A stretch of 64,000 nt of DNA from Coriolopsis trogii (GCA_020543525.1 JAHYIO010000036.1:1550001-1614000), one strand, 5' to 3'; shown: positions 11,772 through 24,717, numbered from the stretch's first letter. The notes: generated from the letters alone by a model not told the origin. Program-made: numbers and translations.

Positions 11772-13071
11772 TTACAGACGCTCGATCGCGGACCACTTTG
11801 GTCGGATTGTCTTCCCATCTTCTGTGTTCTTCAAGACGTGTTGTCTCCGCAAGTCTCCGTTATATCTGTTGGCCCTCATCCAGCTCTCCAGCGTGTGGCA
11901 CGCAGGGTGTACCTTCCTTACCCACGGCATATCTCGAGAGATTACGTCGTCCCTCCAAAGCGCCCACCACCCCGAAAAGTTCTCTTGCCATGTTGTTGAC
12001 CCGTCGTCCTTCCGCTCGTTTGCCACGGGGTCGTCCACACCCTCGAAGTTATCGAACCAACCTTCCAGCGTCTGGTATACGACTTCTGCCCGCTGTCCGG
12101 TCACCTTCTCGAACGTCCGTGCGAGATAGTCCCAGCCGACGACATCGCTTGCGATCTTCATCCCGACACCAGATGTACCGTCGCGATGATCGAAGGTGTA
12201 CCGCGCAAAGAATCCGAGATCGGACAGAGCGATCATGGGTACGTGTCCATTCCCCACTGGAGTGGCGAAAACTGCGGTTCCATCTGTCCGCCGTTTTAGC
12301 GGTCCGAACATCATCTGTGCGAGGCGGTCGATCAGGACGAATGGTGTACTTCGTATGCAAAAATACCACGTACGTTGAATAGCATGTCCATGTACGGACC
12401 GGAGGTCACCACGGACCACGACATCCCGTCCTCCGTGGCTTCGGAGGGCTGCGACTGCATCCAGTCAGCAACCCGTGCCTTGCCGTCATAGTGTTCGCAA
12501 CGGTACTGAGGGTCATACTTCCCGGCCTGTACATGTACATGTGGCTTACCATGTGAGCACTCTGCTTCTCGGACTCGCGCATTGCACCGGTGGACTGACC
12601 TTGAGTGCATAATCGAGGCTGCTCCAGACGTAGTGCCTGACGGCCCCGCTCTGCTTCGCGAGCTCGAAGATTCGCATGCCGGCCCACGTCTCCTTCTGCT
12701 CGCCCACAGTGAAGCCGTCGGTGTTCACCCAGGCGCCGTACGCCCCGTCGAGTGCGCGGGCTACGGACGGCAGATCGTCGAACGCTCCTGCCGATGCCGC
12801 AAAGGGTGGATAGGGTTTCAGTGACCGGCTTCTGGACGTTACGTGCAAGTGCAGAAACCGCACTGCGGTTACCTTTTACGCATTTGACGCCGCGCCGGGA
12901 GAGCTCTTGCGCACGCCTGCTGCTTGGGTCGCGTGTGAGCGCACGGATTGTGTATGGGGACGGGCTGCCGTCGGCGCAAGGCTCGAGCAGCTTGTCGATG
13001 ACCGCCAGGCCTTGTGCGCCAGTTGCGCCGATGACGAGGATGAGCTTCTTCTCCTGACGGGTTACGGACAT
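11772..13071 (-). CDS. NmrA-like NAD(P)-binding reductase
   Basis: Four exons (13071-12873, 12787-12600, 12526-12374, 12314-11772) give 360 residues. The Rossmann loop GATGAQG is at residues 15-21, preceded by the hydrophobic strand LILVI. IRALTRDPSS follows, where a basic residue suits NADP binding. Later blocks are GAFDDLPSVARALDGAYGAW, RHYVWSSLD (the family's Y/W-S-S loop), KARVADWM and SGPYMDML, as in NmrA and isoflavone-reductase-like proteins. The C-terminus (GWFDNFEGVDDP and on) is typical of this basidiomycete subfamily. NmrA itself is a redox-sensing transcriptional regulator, but most relatives are enzymes or sensors of unknown substrate. A TATA-like box lies about 85 bp upstream. 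The gene is convergent with FRA10AC1, about 120 bp away. Confidence 0.9.
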
Positions 13072-13152
13072 GGTAGCGGTCGGAAGTAGGAAATAATGGG
13101 AGGTGCCGCGAAGAGGTGTCTGTTCTGCCCTGGGTCGCTCCCCAGTCGCACT

Positions 13153-13158
13153 CTTATA
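13153..13158 (-). promoter_or_regulatory. TATA-like box of the NmrA-like gene
   Basis: The minus strand reads GGGATATAAGAG here, 82-87 bp upstream of the ATG at 13071. Upstream sequence is GC-rich. It is the only TATA-like match close to this start. Confidence 0.45.
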
Positions 13159-13875
13159 TCCCGCCCTTCCCTGTTATTTACATCTGCGTGTCATATCTGA
13201 CCCGCTGATTCTGTCATTCAGGGGGGCGGCTCGCTGAAGTCTGAACACACAGCCAAGCCGCCGGTTGACACTACCACCACCCACGGAACGCGCGCTTTCA
13301 TGCAAGGTTCACTATTACAACTGTGTACTGCCTGCACACTACGACGCTGCTTCTGCATTGCGGATGTCCATAACGCGGTCAGTCTGCCCTACAGCGGCTA
13401 CCGTGTACGACTGTACGGATGATCGGACCTGAGGTCTGACGACCTAACGAAATGTAGAGCTATTGGGGCCACGACGTGCCCGTACTCGTATATATTCGGT
13501 CATTCGGTCGATCTTCCGTAGCCATCGAAGCCCCTGGGCGCACGACAACGGTGTCCATTCGTGCTTACACTGATCGTCCGTTGCTCATCTGATGAGATGA
13601 GATGCGATATGCATTGCGCAGCCGCAGATGTGGACGTGGTCGCGTTAAGCTTCAGAGGTGACTTCTACAGTACGTGGTGTGCATGTGCAAGCAGCGCGCT
13701 ACAAGGACCCGGAGGCCATGCTATACTAGGGCTCGAGCCACCCGACCGGTAAACTGAGAAATTCGCGAGCGAGTGCCTCATGGCAGCTGCTCCGCCGGTC
13801 TCTCTACGGCTCTACGGCTCTCTACGGCGATTATTATGTACGCGTTCCTGACACGAGAACGGTCGCAGCTAGGCG
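13159..13875. other. Intergenic, no supported gene
   Basis: About 700 bp between the divergent NmrA-like promoter and the 3' end of the NDUFAF7 gene. It holds no coherent frame; a small minisatellite sits at 13802-13828. Confidence 0.5.
13802..13828. repeat. Short tandem repeat, three copies of about CTCTACGG
   Basis: Three near-perfect tandem units of CTCTACGG (the last with an extra CT) are read directly. They lie just downstream of the NDUFAF7 stop codon and are probably slippage-generated. Confidence 0.7.
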
Positions 13876-16312
13876 TCATAGGCCCACGAACGGCCACCGT
13901 TCCTCTTCCGCGAGGGCGACCGTTCGTTTTCCGGTGAGACCCATGACCTTGTATTGCGTGCCCATGCCCGTTGGGTCGACCAACCTGTCCGCAGCGCGCT
14001 CGATCGCCCGCTTCCGTTCTTCGTCTCTCGCGGCCTTTGTGAGCACGGCCACGCGCGCTCCGAGGCCCATTCGCTGGAGGAACATCGCCTGCGAGATGGG
14101 CCCGTGGTGGGCGGCTGTGTGCAAAGGAAAGTTCAATGTCAGCCCATCGTTCAAACAGACAGAGCGTGGTGGGCGGTCAGATGACGGCGCTCGGTCGGTG
14201 GTTCGTGGGGATAAGGGAGAGCGACGTACCGAAGTCGGCCGCGGCCTCTCGCAGATACGCAAAGTCGACGTTCACGGTGAGATCGCATTCGCCTGGGCGG
14301 TGGAAGACGTCTACGATCTTGTGATCCTTGAACGCCTAGGAAGAGCCAAGTCAGCAACGCAAGGAAGCAGGAGGTGTACATTTGGCGCTGTGCCTCCGCA
14401 CTGACGCGGGAGAAAGCAGAGGGGCGCTCGAAGGAAGTGCATAGACGGCATAGGGGTATCAGGAGAGTCAAGGGAGAAGGAGGGAGGGAGAAGACGGTGG
14501 CAATGGAAGGGACAGCTACTCACGCGGAACGAGTTTCCGTAAACCTTGTCTCCACCATAGTCGACTATGAGCGCGCTTCCAGCGGAACGGGCTCCGTTGG
14601 ACTGCGGGTCGTACAGTAACTCCCCGATTTGTCTGGCGATCTTGAATCCAGCGGGGGACACTTCGATACGCGAGTTGAGGGGCAGCTTTTCGAACCGTGG
14701 GGATGAAAGGCCCAGCAATGTCGTTATTGCTGAAGGAGACTTGGATAGAATCCTGCGGAAGCGCGTAGCGGTCGTTGTCAAACTGGGAGGTGGGTTGACA
14801 GTTGAGACGTCTAGCGACGGGCGTATGCCCGGTTTCAATGTCGTGGGTTCCGCTGGATCGGCGCCGGAGGCTATAAGCACCTCCCGCCATCCCTCAGGCG
14901 TTTTCTGTGGACGGCCTCGTGTGAGCTGGGAACGTATAGCGGTCAGAAGACGTCCTTACTTGCAGGAGATGAAACGGAAGAGCGTCAAATAACTCATGGG
15001 CCAAGACGAGGGTGAATTTGGAGGCGTCATGGGGGATGCCTGTCACTGCGTCGTGCCAACTGAACTTCCACCCCTTTTCCTGCGCAATTGGGCCAAGCTT
15101 CGCCTCTTGTGCGGCACGCATCGAAGGACTGGTCTCCACGAGGTGTATCTCCTCTGTTGCCTTGCGAGCGGCCGCAATTTGTGAGAAGACCTTGAGGTCA
15201 TGCACGTCAACTGATGGTCTTAGAACAGTCTGATTGATCGGATACAGACCCGGAGGACGTCATGCATGAGCGTGCCACGACCAGGGCCGAGTTCGACGAG
15301 ACGGATGGGGCGTGACGCTCCAGCATACATCCATTGGGAGAGCAACCAAACTCCGAGAAGCTACTCTCGGCGCTGCAAGCTCGTTATCAATGGTGTCTCT
15401 CTGTACTTAACGGGAAAGACATTACCTCACCGAAGACCTGGCTGATCTCTGGACTGGTGATAAAGTCGCCCTGGCTACCGATGACTGCATCGGCCGACTT
15501 CATATAGTAGCCTTCCGTGGGATGCGACAAGCAGAGTTGCATGTATGTCGCGAATGATATGGGACCTGTTGCCTAGTGCGATTCTCAGTGAACTGGCCTC
15601 AATCACGCAAGAAGAATCAATGTCATAACATATGACAATTCATTGGCATGTATTAGGTGAAGTTAGAACACAACTCGTGTAGGTCATATCGAGTTAGAGT
15701 GTTTGACCAAACGCCGATCTAAGTCCGGTATTCGCGTACAGAAAAAAAGTATGCCAGCGAGCACATAGTCCGACAGGCCACGGCTCAACCATATGTTGTA
15801 CGAATGGATTCGGGCTGTCCAACGGCACACTCAACCGGCATCCGAGTTTGATGATGCGTCTAACACCTTCTTTGCTACCATCCGATATGGCAGGCATTCC
15901 GGTACTGCCGTGGAGGAGAATCACGCCAATGCCGCGGCTAGCGAATGCGCAATATGCATGCCACATCACATGAAGAGCGAGAGGAAACTGGGAAGCCCTC
16001 CGACCGCAAAGGGACATGATTTGACATGAAGCCACACGTCCTTTCACTTGTACATGCAGAGATGCCTGTTGCGAGTGAGGATGTCCCAGGTCCCTCACCA
16101 GTACTTCCGTCGGGCTGGGAGTTGTGAAAGTATAATAGAACACGTACCTTGATAGTATCCAGCAAGAGCTTTTCCACTGGCGTAACAGAACTCTGCGTGG
16201 ATAGACATCTCCGATGGTGGAAGGTCCATGCATGTCTGGTACGACTCAAGGATGGGAATGTGTTGGCTCGTAGCAGCGAGGAGAGTAACCCTCGGTTCCG
16301 CACCCAAGTCAT
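13876..16312 (-). CDS. NDUFAF7: Mitochondrial SAM-dependent arginine methyltransferase NDUFAF7/MidA
   Basis: Seven exons (16312-16148, 15572-15426, 15360-15250, 15190-14960, 14904-14524, 14335-14230, 14114-13876) join to 459 residues. The N-terminus is Arg/Ser-rich without acidic residues and looks like a mitochondrial presequence (RRCLSTQ near residue 35-40). Family landmarks follow: ATGPISFATYMQ, SHPTEGYY, GDFITSPEISQVFGE, then the SAM-binding LVELGPGRGTLMHDVLR, IHLVETSPSMRAAQ, and LVLAHELFDALPFH. The C-terminal part has ALIVDYGGDK and HRPGECDLTVNVDFAYL. NDUFAF7 dimethylates an arginine of complex I subunit NDUFS2 during assembly (established for the family). Intron 1 is unusually long at 575 nt against 45-70 nt elsewhere. 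Confidence 0.94.
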
Positions 16313-16658
16313 CGTCAGTCACCCCTCTTCGTCTTCGTTCAATGCGTCCGTGACGCACGTCGCAGTCGGAAGCTTGTTGACTGAGAAAGAGTCACCGTAG
16401 TGAACGACAGGTGGTAGTCGGAGGCAGAGAAGAAACACATCCCGAGAGGCAAATCCGGCCTGTAGCCGCGCTGAGCGCTCGCAAGCCGGAGCCGCGAGTG
16501 ACTGCACTTGCGTCGGGTTTCTGCGAATAAAACTCTCGTTGCCTCTTTCTCTCGACAGTATCACCCATCCACCGCGCGCGTTCCCTACATCAACTACAAA
16601 CGACCGCCAGCAACTGCAGAAAGTCGGCCAAAGCAACACACAAATCCCCTACCCACCA

Positions 16659-17634
16659 TGGCCACCCGTACGTTATGTCATGATAGGCCTGCTTAAGCCA
16701 CACGATCGGCTAAAAACTTCGGACACAGGCATCCAATTCGAAAACAGTAGCGATATCGGTGTCTTTTCAAAGCTGACGAACAGCTACTGCCTGTGCGCCA
16801 TCCAGGGCAGCACAAATTTCTACTCGGCGTTCGAGAGTGAACTCAAGGATGTCGTCCCCATCGTCCACACGAGCATCGGTGGTACGCGAATCATTGGGCG
16901 ATTAACAGCAGGTGCGTGGATCGCCTATTTCCCTCTGAATCACTATCCTGATACTTCAATGACTCCAGGCAACCGCCATGGCCTACTCGTACCGTCAACG
17001 ACCACGGACCAGGAGCTGCAGCACCTCCGAAACTCCCTACCCGACGCCGTCGCGATCCAGCGTGTGGAAGAGCGACTGTCTGCGCTAGGGAACGTCATTG
17101 CCTGCAACGACTACGTCGCGCTCGTCCACCCAGACATTGATCGGGAGACAGAAGAGATCATTGCAGATGTCCTGAAGGTGGAGGTCTTCCGACAGACCAT
17201 CGCCGACAACGTTCTTGTGGGCAGTTACGCCGTCATTACGAACCAGGGTGGCATCGTACATCCCAAGACGAGTATACAAGATCAAGATGAGCTGAGTAGT
17301 CTTTTGCAAGTTCCTCTTGTGGTAGGTTCCCCGTCTCTGGCCATCTATGCACTCGCATGACCTCATAGTGCGGTCACACAGGCTGGTACCGTCAACCGTG
17401 GATCGGATGTGTTGGGCGCAGGCCTCGTGGTGAACGATTGGTGTGCGTTTACCGGGCTGGATACGACCGCGACAGAAATCAGTGTAATCGAAGCCGCGTT
17501 CAGTGCGTATCTCTTACGTCCCCCTCTCGCTCGTGCCGCGGGGATCTCACGTCATTCTTCCAGAGTTGCAAGGACAGAGCTCTGCCGCCGTGATTGGGGA
17601 GATGCGCGATTCTCTCATCGACAGCTGGGCGTAA
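16659..17634 (+). CDS. TIF6: Eukaryotic translation initiation factor 6 (60S anti-association factor)
   Basis: Five exons (16659-16668, 16729-16911, 16969-17321, 17382-17502, 17564-17634) give exactly 245 residues, the usual eIF6 length. The first exon is only 10 nt (M-A-T-R). The protein begins [20 protein letters not shown] and carries the five pseudo-repeats of the pentein fold: [65 protein letters not shown] and [19 protein letters not shown]. eIF6 binds pre-60S particles in the nucleolus and blocks 40S joining until released in the cytoplasm. The gene is divergent from NDUFAF7, with 346 bp between starts. Identification is secure. Confidence 0.97.
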
Positions 17635-18117
17635 TCATGACGACATGGGCACGGTTCGGACGGACTTTCTCTGCATGTATCCCTTCGTTTTGCGTCGTGT
17701 TATCGGGCAAATGGTGGTTCTGTCGAGTCGTAGTGCAACAAACTGTATTTCTACACTGGCGATGTAGACATGTGTTCCTCTTTTTCTCTCCAGCATCCAT
17801 GTTCTACTGCTTATCATGCGAGAATTTTGGTAAGTGTAAAGCTACCGCGTAGCACAGCCTGGATGCGAGGGAGGGAAGTCCGAAGGTTGTTCGCGAGTGC
17901 GCGTGACCCGCGCGCGCGACATGCACGAGGCACACGCGTCTTGACCATGGACGCGCGCGACGCACACTTGGGGGTCCTTCCGCGCCTCGGTCCTGACTGC
18001 ACCTTGACCACTTCTGCCTCGCGCTTTCCTGATCGTCCATCCGCTTTCCCTATTTCTCTATCTCTCGTCCGTCCTGCGCCCGACAAAGTGCTCTGAAGCG
18101 AAGATACTCCTTCGGCG
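17635..18117. other. Intergenic region upstream of the paladin-like gene
   Basis: About 480 bp. The first part is the probable TIF6 3' UTR. The last 150 bp are pyrimidine-rich (around 18040-18090) and likely form the promoter and 5' UTR of the downstream gene. No coding signal was seen. Confidence 0.5.
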
Positions 18118-21100
18118 ATGAATGTTCGCCCACCTTTGAATGGGGCCTCGCGCCCACTCTCTGCTCCCCCGCACAGTGCTCCCGAGGCCGCGTCGATGCG
18201 ACGGCCTGTCGAAGACGATCTGCGCAGGAAAATACTTAGCAGCTCTGTGATTGAGAGCGCAGACCTCCCGGAGACGACTCCCCCACTCGACCTCATGCCT
18301 CAGCTGCAGCGCTCTGGCCCCTCTATCGTGAAGACGCGGACGGGCAGCGTCCTGTCGCGCGGATTCATCCTGAAGACAGATTACTACCCTTCTGGTGCGC
18401 CTTTGATCCTCGTCTCCTATGACTTGTGTATGTGGAGGGAAGTGTTGAAACGCCGATGCGAATACGTAGGCCGTGCCCTTGACCTTGATATCAACGTCCA
18501 TGGCGCACCGAACTTCCGCGCACCCAGGCAGGGCAACCTGAATGTATATGGTGTCGCGCAACCGCGAACTCAAGGCCTGCGTGCCATACTCTCTGTTCTC
18601 CGTTGTCGCCCGGACATTCCCAATCCAACTCGTGTGGTATGGTTCTGCACCCGAGAGGAGCCCCTAGGTACGTGTCGTCTCATCCTTCTGCGTTGCCTAT
18701 GCGGGAGAGGGCCAGGGAGGAGGGTTGTGCGGCCGTTGGTCGTGGAACGTGTGTTGATAGTTGTTTCTACCAAGTGTACATATCCGGTCGACCATTCGTC
18801 CTACGCGACGCCTCTGAGCCGAGACAAACGCTGAAGCTGTCTGACCGTGCGGAGAATTTGGAAGAGATCGAGCGACGACTGAAGGCTGATATACTAGCGG
18901 AGTCTATCAAGTGAGTCTTTCCGAGGTATGCGTCATGAGGACGGAGGTGACCTTTGCTGCCAGGTTCGGAGGCTTGGTCTTGACGCACAACGAAGTCGGT
19001 AAGTGAACAGTATGTTTGGCCCGGGTAATCCCAGAAAGCTCATGAACCATACAGCGACTGACACAGGTGATGGCGCTATTATTCCTACCTGGACTGCTGT
19101 GGACAACAACAATGTCAGGACACAGCGAGAGCTGATGGAGTATATGCGTGCCGAAGGATGGAACGTGGAGGTATGTGCTCTTGGACCACCATGTTTCGCA
19201 TGTGTGCTTGTGCTCACCTGTTCACATCGTCTAGTACCACCGGTACGTGACGCTCCACATTCTAGCACGCCAGTCTAGAAGTGACACTTCCCCAGCATAC
19301 CCATCTCTCCTGAGCGACCAATAGAAGACAATTATCTCGATGCATACGTTCGCGTCATCAAGGAGACGGACCCGCTGTCTACTGCTCTCGTGTTCAATTG
19401 TGGCATGGGTGCAGTACGGACAACGTTTGCTATGGTGGCTGCGTGTATCGTCCGACGTAAACAACTCATCGATCGTGGCTTGGATGATCCGTTCACTGCA
19501 AGGTCAGTTGGGTCGAAGTCTGGCGTGAGCACGGTGAGTTGAGAAGTCGTGCGTAGCTTCAACATCGCTTATACTCATTGGCTACCCATAGCCGTCAGGA
19601 ATGTCACCAGTACGTCGATACTAGTGAGACCGCAGGTAGAGACTGACCTCGATATAGCCAACAAACGCGAAGATAATGCAAGCCCTCGAGCAGGCGAATG
19701 CGCAGCACGATATGAACAGATCCCTCCTTCGTATCACATACATACTACAACAACGTAAGTTTGCCGTTGAATGCGCACTCGCATGCAGCGTCCTGATCAA
19801 ACCTGATTTTTTGCCAGAGCTTGACACCAAAACCACCCAATCGACGATTGAGCTCCTTCTCACACAGCCTTCACTCCTTGAGGCTTTGCGCAAAGCACAT
19901 ATGGGCAACTACGGCGCAATCCTCAGCCTCCTCGGTTGTCTCGAGCACGGCATCAAGGCGAAGAAACTGGTCGACAAGGTCATCGACGTCTGTACGTCGT
20001 CGACTCCCTCATCTCATCTATGCGACACCGCAAAGTGGCTGATGGACATTCAGGTGACCATGTGGTGAATCTACGAGAAGAGATTTTCTTAAACCGCATA
20101 CGATACTCGCTCACCACGGCGGTGGACGACAAGGAGAGAGACAATTTCTTGAACAAGGCTGCTAAATCGCTGGAGAAGTAGTGCGTAGTGATCTGGAACT
20201 TGTCCATGACTCACTTGCTCAAGCCAGCGCACCTTGCAGCTTCTTTGCCATTGCCTTCGCAAACTACATGGAGACCCAAGACGATTTCGGACAAAGCTTT
20301 GCTGACTGGCTGAAGGTATCGTGCTTTCTCCCCGTGGCTATGTGCTGTATGTGCTTACGGATTCACATAACAGGCCAGGACCGAGATATGGAAGTGAGTC
20401 ATTAGGGAGAGCAAGCATCTCGAGATCTTGGTTGACATTTTTCCACAGTCAGGTCATGTTCTTGCGCAAATCGCATGGTTCACGGCTGAATGTCTTCGCC
20501 CCCATCAACGACCTCTCCGCACTGTCTAAGTCAGGTGCAGACCATCGCGCCCTGTCGACCGACCTCACCGTCGCAGGTGGCCAGATCCTCGGAGACGAGT
20601 ACTCTGACCATGTAGTCAGGAATCGCAGCGGCATTATTCTCCGTGAAGGGTACGCTCCGCGGTCTCTCGCAGTCTGCCTGCACTCAAATGACACACTCGC
20701 TCGTATTGCAGCACACTCCTGAAGTCAGATCAATGGCTCAGCCGTTCGTCAAACGTATCACACGGTGTACGAGGTGCTATCAACTTCCGCAACATTCCGG
20801 GGACCAACATCTATGCGCTTGGCCAACCGACCCTGGAGGCCATCGACGAGGTCGTGCGCCGCGTACACAGCGCACATCCTGATGCGTCCAAGATCATATG
20901 GATCACGTTGCGCGAAGAGCCGATCGTGTATGTGAACGGCGCGCCGTACTGCCTGAGGCGAGAACGCTTCTCCTTGCGTAACATGAAAGGCGAGTGATCC
21001 TTGCTTGCTCGTACGGGTGCGCGAGCTGATGCATAGCACACAGACTACGGCGGCATCTCAGCGTCGCGCTTGGAGGTCTTGGAGGACCGGCTCCGGGACG

Positions 21101-24047
21101 ATGTCGTGAACGAAGTGCACACGTTTGGCGGGAGACTGCTCTTGCACACGGAGACGCCTGACGGCTCGGTCATCCCTGTATGGGAAGAGGTAGAGAGCGA
21201 CAATATCATGGTGCTCAAGGACGTCATGGCCGAGCGTCGACATGTGACAGACCACGTCGAGCTTGGCTATGCGCGCATACCGATTACCGCGGAGCGTCCT
21301 CCAGATTTCAGTGATCTCAGCGAGCTCATCGAAGTGATGATCCGGAGCAACGCTGCGAATGCGCCGATCGTCCTCAACTGCCAGCTCGGTCGTGGAAGGA
21401 GTACACTAACTTCTGTGAGTACCAACAACGAATTCTCACCCGACGAGATAGATGATCATCTCACGCCATGGGGCTTGTAGGTCATCTTGCTGTTGATTCA
21501 GCAATGGCTCGCAAATGCGACACGTCTCAGGTATCCGTCGACTCCTGGGCCTCTGAAACGCTCAATCACGGCTACGTCCATGAACGAGGTCATCCCGCAC
21601 CACTCGTCCCGGCACTCATACCAGATCATCAACAGTCAGTGTCCCTTCTCTACCTCTTTCTTCGTCCGCATCAAGTAAACTATTCCGCAGACCTGCTTCG
21701 TGTCATTCGCAAAGGCCCAATGGTGAAGCAGGCCGTGGACGACGCGATCGACCAGTGCGCCGAAGTCTTCAACCTGCGGGACTCCATCGAGGAAGCACGC
21801 GCACGGGCGGAGCAGGCGACGGACGAGCGCCAGCGGCGACTGTATGCGCACCGGGGTCTGCAGAACCTCCGGCGGTACTTTGAGCTCATCATTTTCCAGG
21901 CGTATCTGCAGTCGACGGAGCCGGACACGATGCAGACACATGAATCGTTCGAGTCCTTCGTCAAGGACCGGCCAGGTTCGTAATTCCCTTTACTCTGCTG
22001 ATCTGGACGTTGGGTGTTAAATAGGGCGTGCGCCGGCAGTGATCAAGACGTTCGAGAAGGAGCTGTTGTCGGAGGATATGAATACGCTCAAGCCGTTGGA
22101 ACGGGTAGACGCTACTGAGGGCGTTGCGCTCCCCGACGAGGTGCTCAAGGTCGTTGCGAACCGCTCGGGGAGCGTCCTCTCCGCATCTACGATCCTCAAG
22201 AGCGACTTTTTCTCTAATCTGCAGAAGATGTCCCTTCCCGAGTACGTTCTATATATGCTCCGAAAACACCGAGTCGTGGTTGGAAGCTAATGGGTTCTAC
22301 TTGATTTTTGTTTGTAGGCGCATCGAGGGAGCACCGAACTTCAGACGAGTCCCTCTGACGCTTCGACTTATCAACACACCGGCCGCCTCACCAGGGGAGA
22401 ACGGCAGCGACCGGGTCGACTTCATCGCCGCCACCGACAACAAATGGGTATGCGGCAGCGGCATGCCCACTGTAGACGGGTGCGTTATGTCACCAATCAT
22501 AACTGTGGTATTTTTTAAACATGCTCCATAGCCTGCGGAGAGCTCTGCAGCGAGTTAACGCACATCCAGAGGGAAACAACAAGGTGTACTGGACATCGTT
22601 GCGAGAGGTATGCATGCTTACTTCCGGCCCGTCCCTGCCAGTACCGCTAAGCACGAGTGCCCCTTCTAGGAACCTGTCATCTATGTCGCCGGCCGACCAC
22701 ACGTCCTGCGGCTCGTAGACAAGCCTCTCGAGAACGTCGAGTACGTGCCGTCCATACTGATGTGTATGTCAACTTACCTCAACCGCCGTGTTACAGGGCG
22801 ACGGGCGTGACGACGGCGGTAGTCGAAGCGATGGAAGAGAATCTGAAGCGGGACGTCATCCGGGAAGTGCGCGCTGGGGAGGGCCGGATCCTCCTCCACG
22901 ACGAGGTTGAGGAGCGGCCGGGGGTGTTCAAGATCATTCCGATATGGGAGGACGTCGAGGAAAAGGACATCATGACCCCCGGAGACGTGTACAACCTTAT
23001 GGTCAAGGAAGGCTACAAGGTGAGTCTTTGCTCGTCGTGTCTGCTATCTCTGTGTTGATCTTGGCTTGCGTGACTTCGCAGGTTGATTATGGCCGGGTGG
23101 CTGTGGTACGTATCTTAGTCATATCAACTTCTTTTGCTCCGGCTGATAGAGTGTATGTTGTGGTGATCGTAGACGGACGAGCAGGCTCCGCTACCAGGGG
23201 CGCTCTCGCAGCTCCTCGCGCGGGTGCGGACAGGGCTGCAGAGCGGGGATGCAGCCGACTTCATCTTCAACTGCCAGATGGGGCGCGGGCGGACGACGAG
23301 CGGGATGGTGACGGCGTGTCTGATCGCGACGACGATGGCGTGGGAGCACGACCGCGAGGACGGCTTCACGGCGATCGGGGACGAGCAGAACGGGAACGAG
23401 AACGTCGACGAGCTCGAGCGGTACGACTTGATTGACAGGTGGTCGGAGGAACAAGCATACCTGCAAGGTACGGCGATTGTGCGATGAAATATATGATGGC
23501 AGCTGACGGGTTCTGTGTCATGAACTGTAGGAGAGTACAAGGTCATCCTGCAGCTTGTCAGCGTGCTCTCGCACGGGAAGCTGGCGAAGCGCTTGACGGA
23601 CAGGGCGATCGACCAGATGCAGGACGTACAGAACCTGCGCAAGGCGATATACGAGTGCGTTCTCCTTGCCGTCTGTCAGTTTCTTGCCCTCGCCTCGTGT
23701 TGCTGATGTCTTCGACTCTGATCACAGCTACAAGCTGAAGGTGGACGCGTGCGAGAAAGGGAGTGCGAAGCAGCGCAAGCTGATGGACCTCGGGGTCAAC
23801 TATCTGTACGTATTCCCGCAGTGTCCCATTGCCGCGCACCGATGAGGCTGACCGTGCGCCGTATGCGGGTATGTTGCGTTGTTGGTGGGCTCGGTTTGTT
23901 TGCAGATACCGGTACGGGACCTTGATCGTGTTCGCAAACTACCTGATCGAGATGCGGGAGGCGAAGACGGAGGAGGTGAGTTTCCCGGAGTGGCTGCAGC
24001 CGCGGCGGGAGATTACCATGTTGTTGGGGAAGCGGTCGCTGGACTAG
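18118..24047 (+). CDS. Paladin-like protein with three PTP-like phytase domains
   Basis: A very large, many-exon gene encoding roughly 1,400 residues. I support the start (18118, MNVRPPLNG) and stop (TAG 24045-24047) and most coding segments, but not every splice site. Three tandem repeats of the inositol-hexakisphosphatase/PTP-like phytase domain (PF14566 type) are visible. Each has an N-terminal APNFR or INFR block, the signature W-x-x-L/T-R-E-E-P-x-V/I-Y-x-x-G-R/A-P, and a C-x5-R phosphatase loop. The loops are CGMGAVR (about 19,400), CQLGRGR (about 21,380) and CQMGRGR (about 23,270). Each domain is followed by a helical linker, and the C-terminus ends with FANYLIEMREAK. Paladins are cytosolic and have been described as phosphoinositide phosphatases or catalytically weak signalling proteins. 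Loops 2 and 3 look competent in outline; loop 1 is atypical. Confidence 0.9.
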
Positions 24048-24717
24048 ACTTGGGTGGGACGGGGCCAATGTACCTTCATGATCTATTCGGGAGCTCGGTA
24101 CGATACATCTTGCCTAGTGTTTTCGATACAAGCATTGTTTCAGATTCACGACCGTTCCGGCGGCGCGGGAAGCACTGTGCTAGCTGGACAGCGTGTGTAC
24201 CATATGCCAACCAAGTCTTTCGTCCGGAGGTAATGGCGTTGCCGCGGGCTGTGACAGGCATGGGACGACGAGCGCTTGATGAGCGCGAGTGCCACTGTAG
24301 GCCGGGACAGACAGCGAATATGTACTGGAGCGATTGTGAACTGGTGATGAATGAATGCAGAACAAGATCGTGATTGACGGCAGGAGGCGGGGGAGGCTGG
24401 TCTGAGAGCTCAGGGAGGGCGCGAATATCAGTCGCCGTGGCAGCTGCACGTGATGAGAGAACTGGCTCACCGCCTCTGAGCTATTCGTCTCGTCTCGTCT
24501 CGTCGTTCGCCATCGACAGCTGCGCTCTCCGACTCGACTCCTCCGTCCTGCCCTCCCCCTCGGCCCTCCAGCCTGTCTTTCACTCCAGCGCACCCGCGCT
24601 CATCGTCGACGACGCCCACCACGACTACGCCCTAGTACGAAGCCCGCCTTCATTACTTAGTACACCGCCGGCTGGTATAATTCTTCCTTCTTCTCCCATT
24701 CTCCCTCCAACTCCCTC
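24048..24717. other. Intergenic, probable 3' UTR and promoter
   Basis: About 670 bp between co-oriented genes. A CT-rich tract just before 24718 (about 24670-24715) is the likely 5' UTR of the surface-protein gene. No gene is supported. Confidence 0.5.

Noticed and set aside
15230..15249. A 20-nt intron in NDUFAF7 between exon 3 and the frame TVLRPSVDVHDLK
   Set aside because: Too short to splice. Using the acceptor after 15191 gives a 59-nt intron and the conserved junction LR-VFSQIAAARK, which matches the family.
15694..16233. 180-codon minus-strand frame overlapping NDUFAF7 exon 1 and intron 1
   Set aside because: It is out of frame with the conserved exon 1 and the NDUFAF7 protein reads cleanly across the intron; no motif was found.
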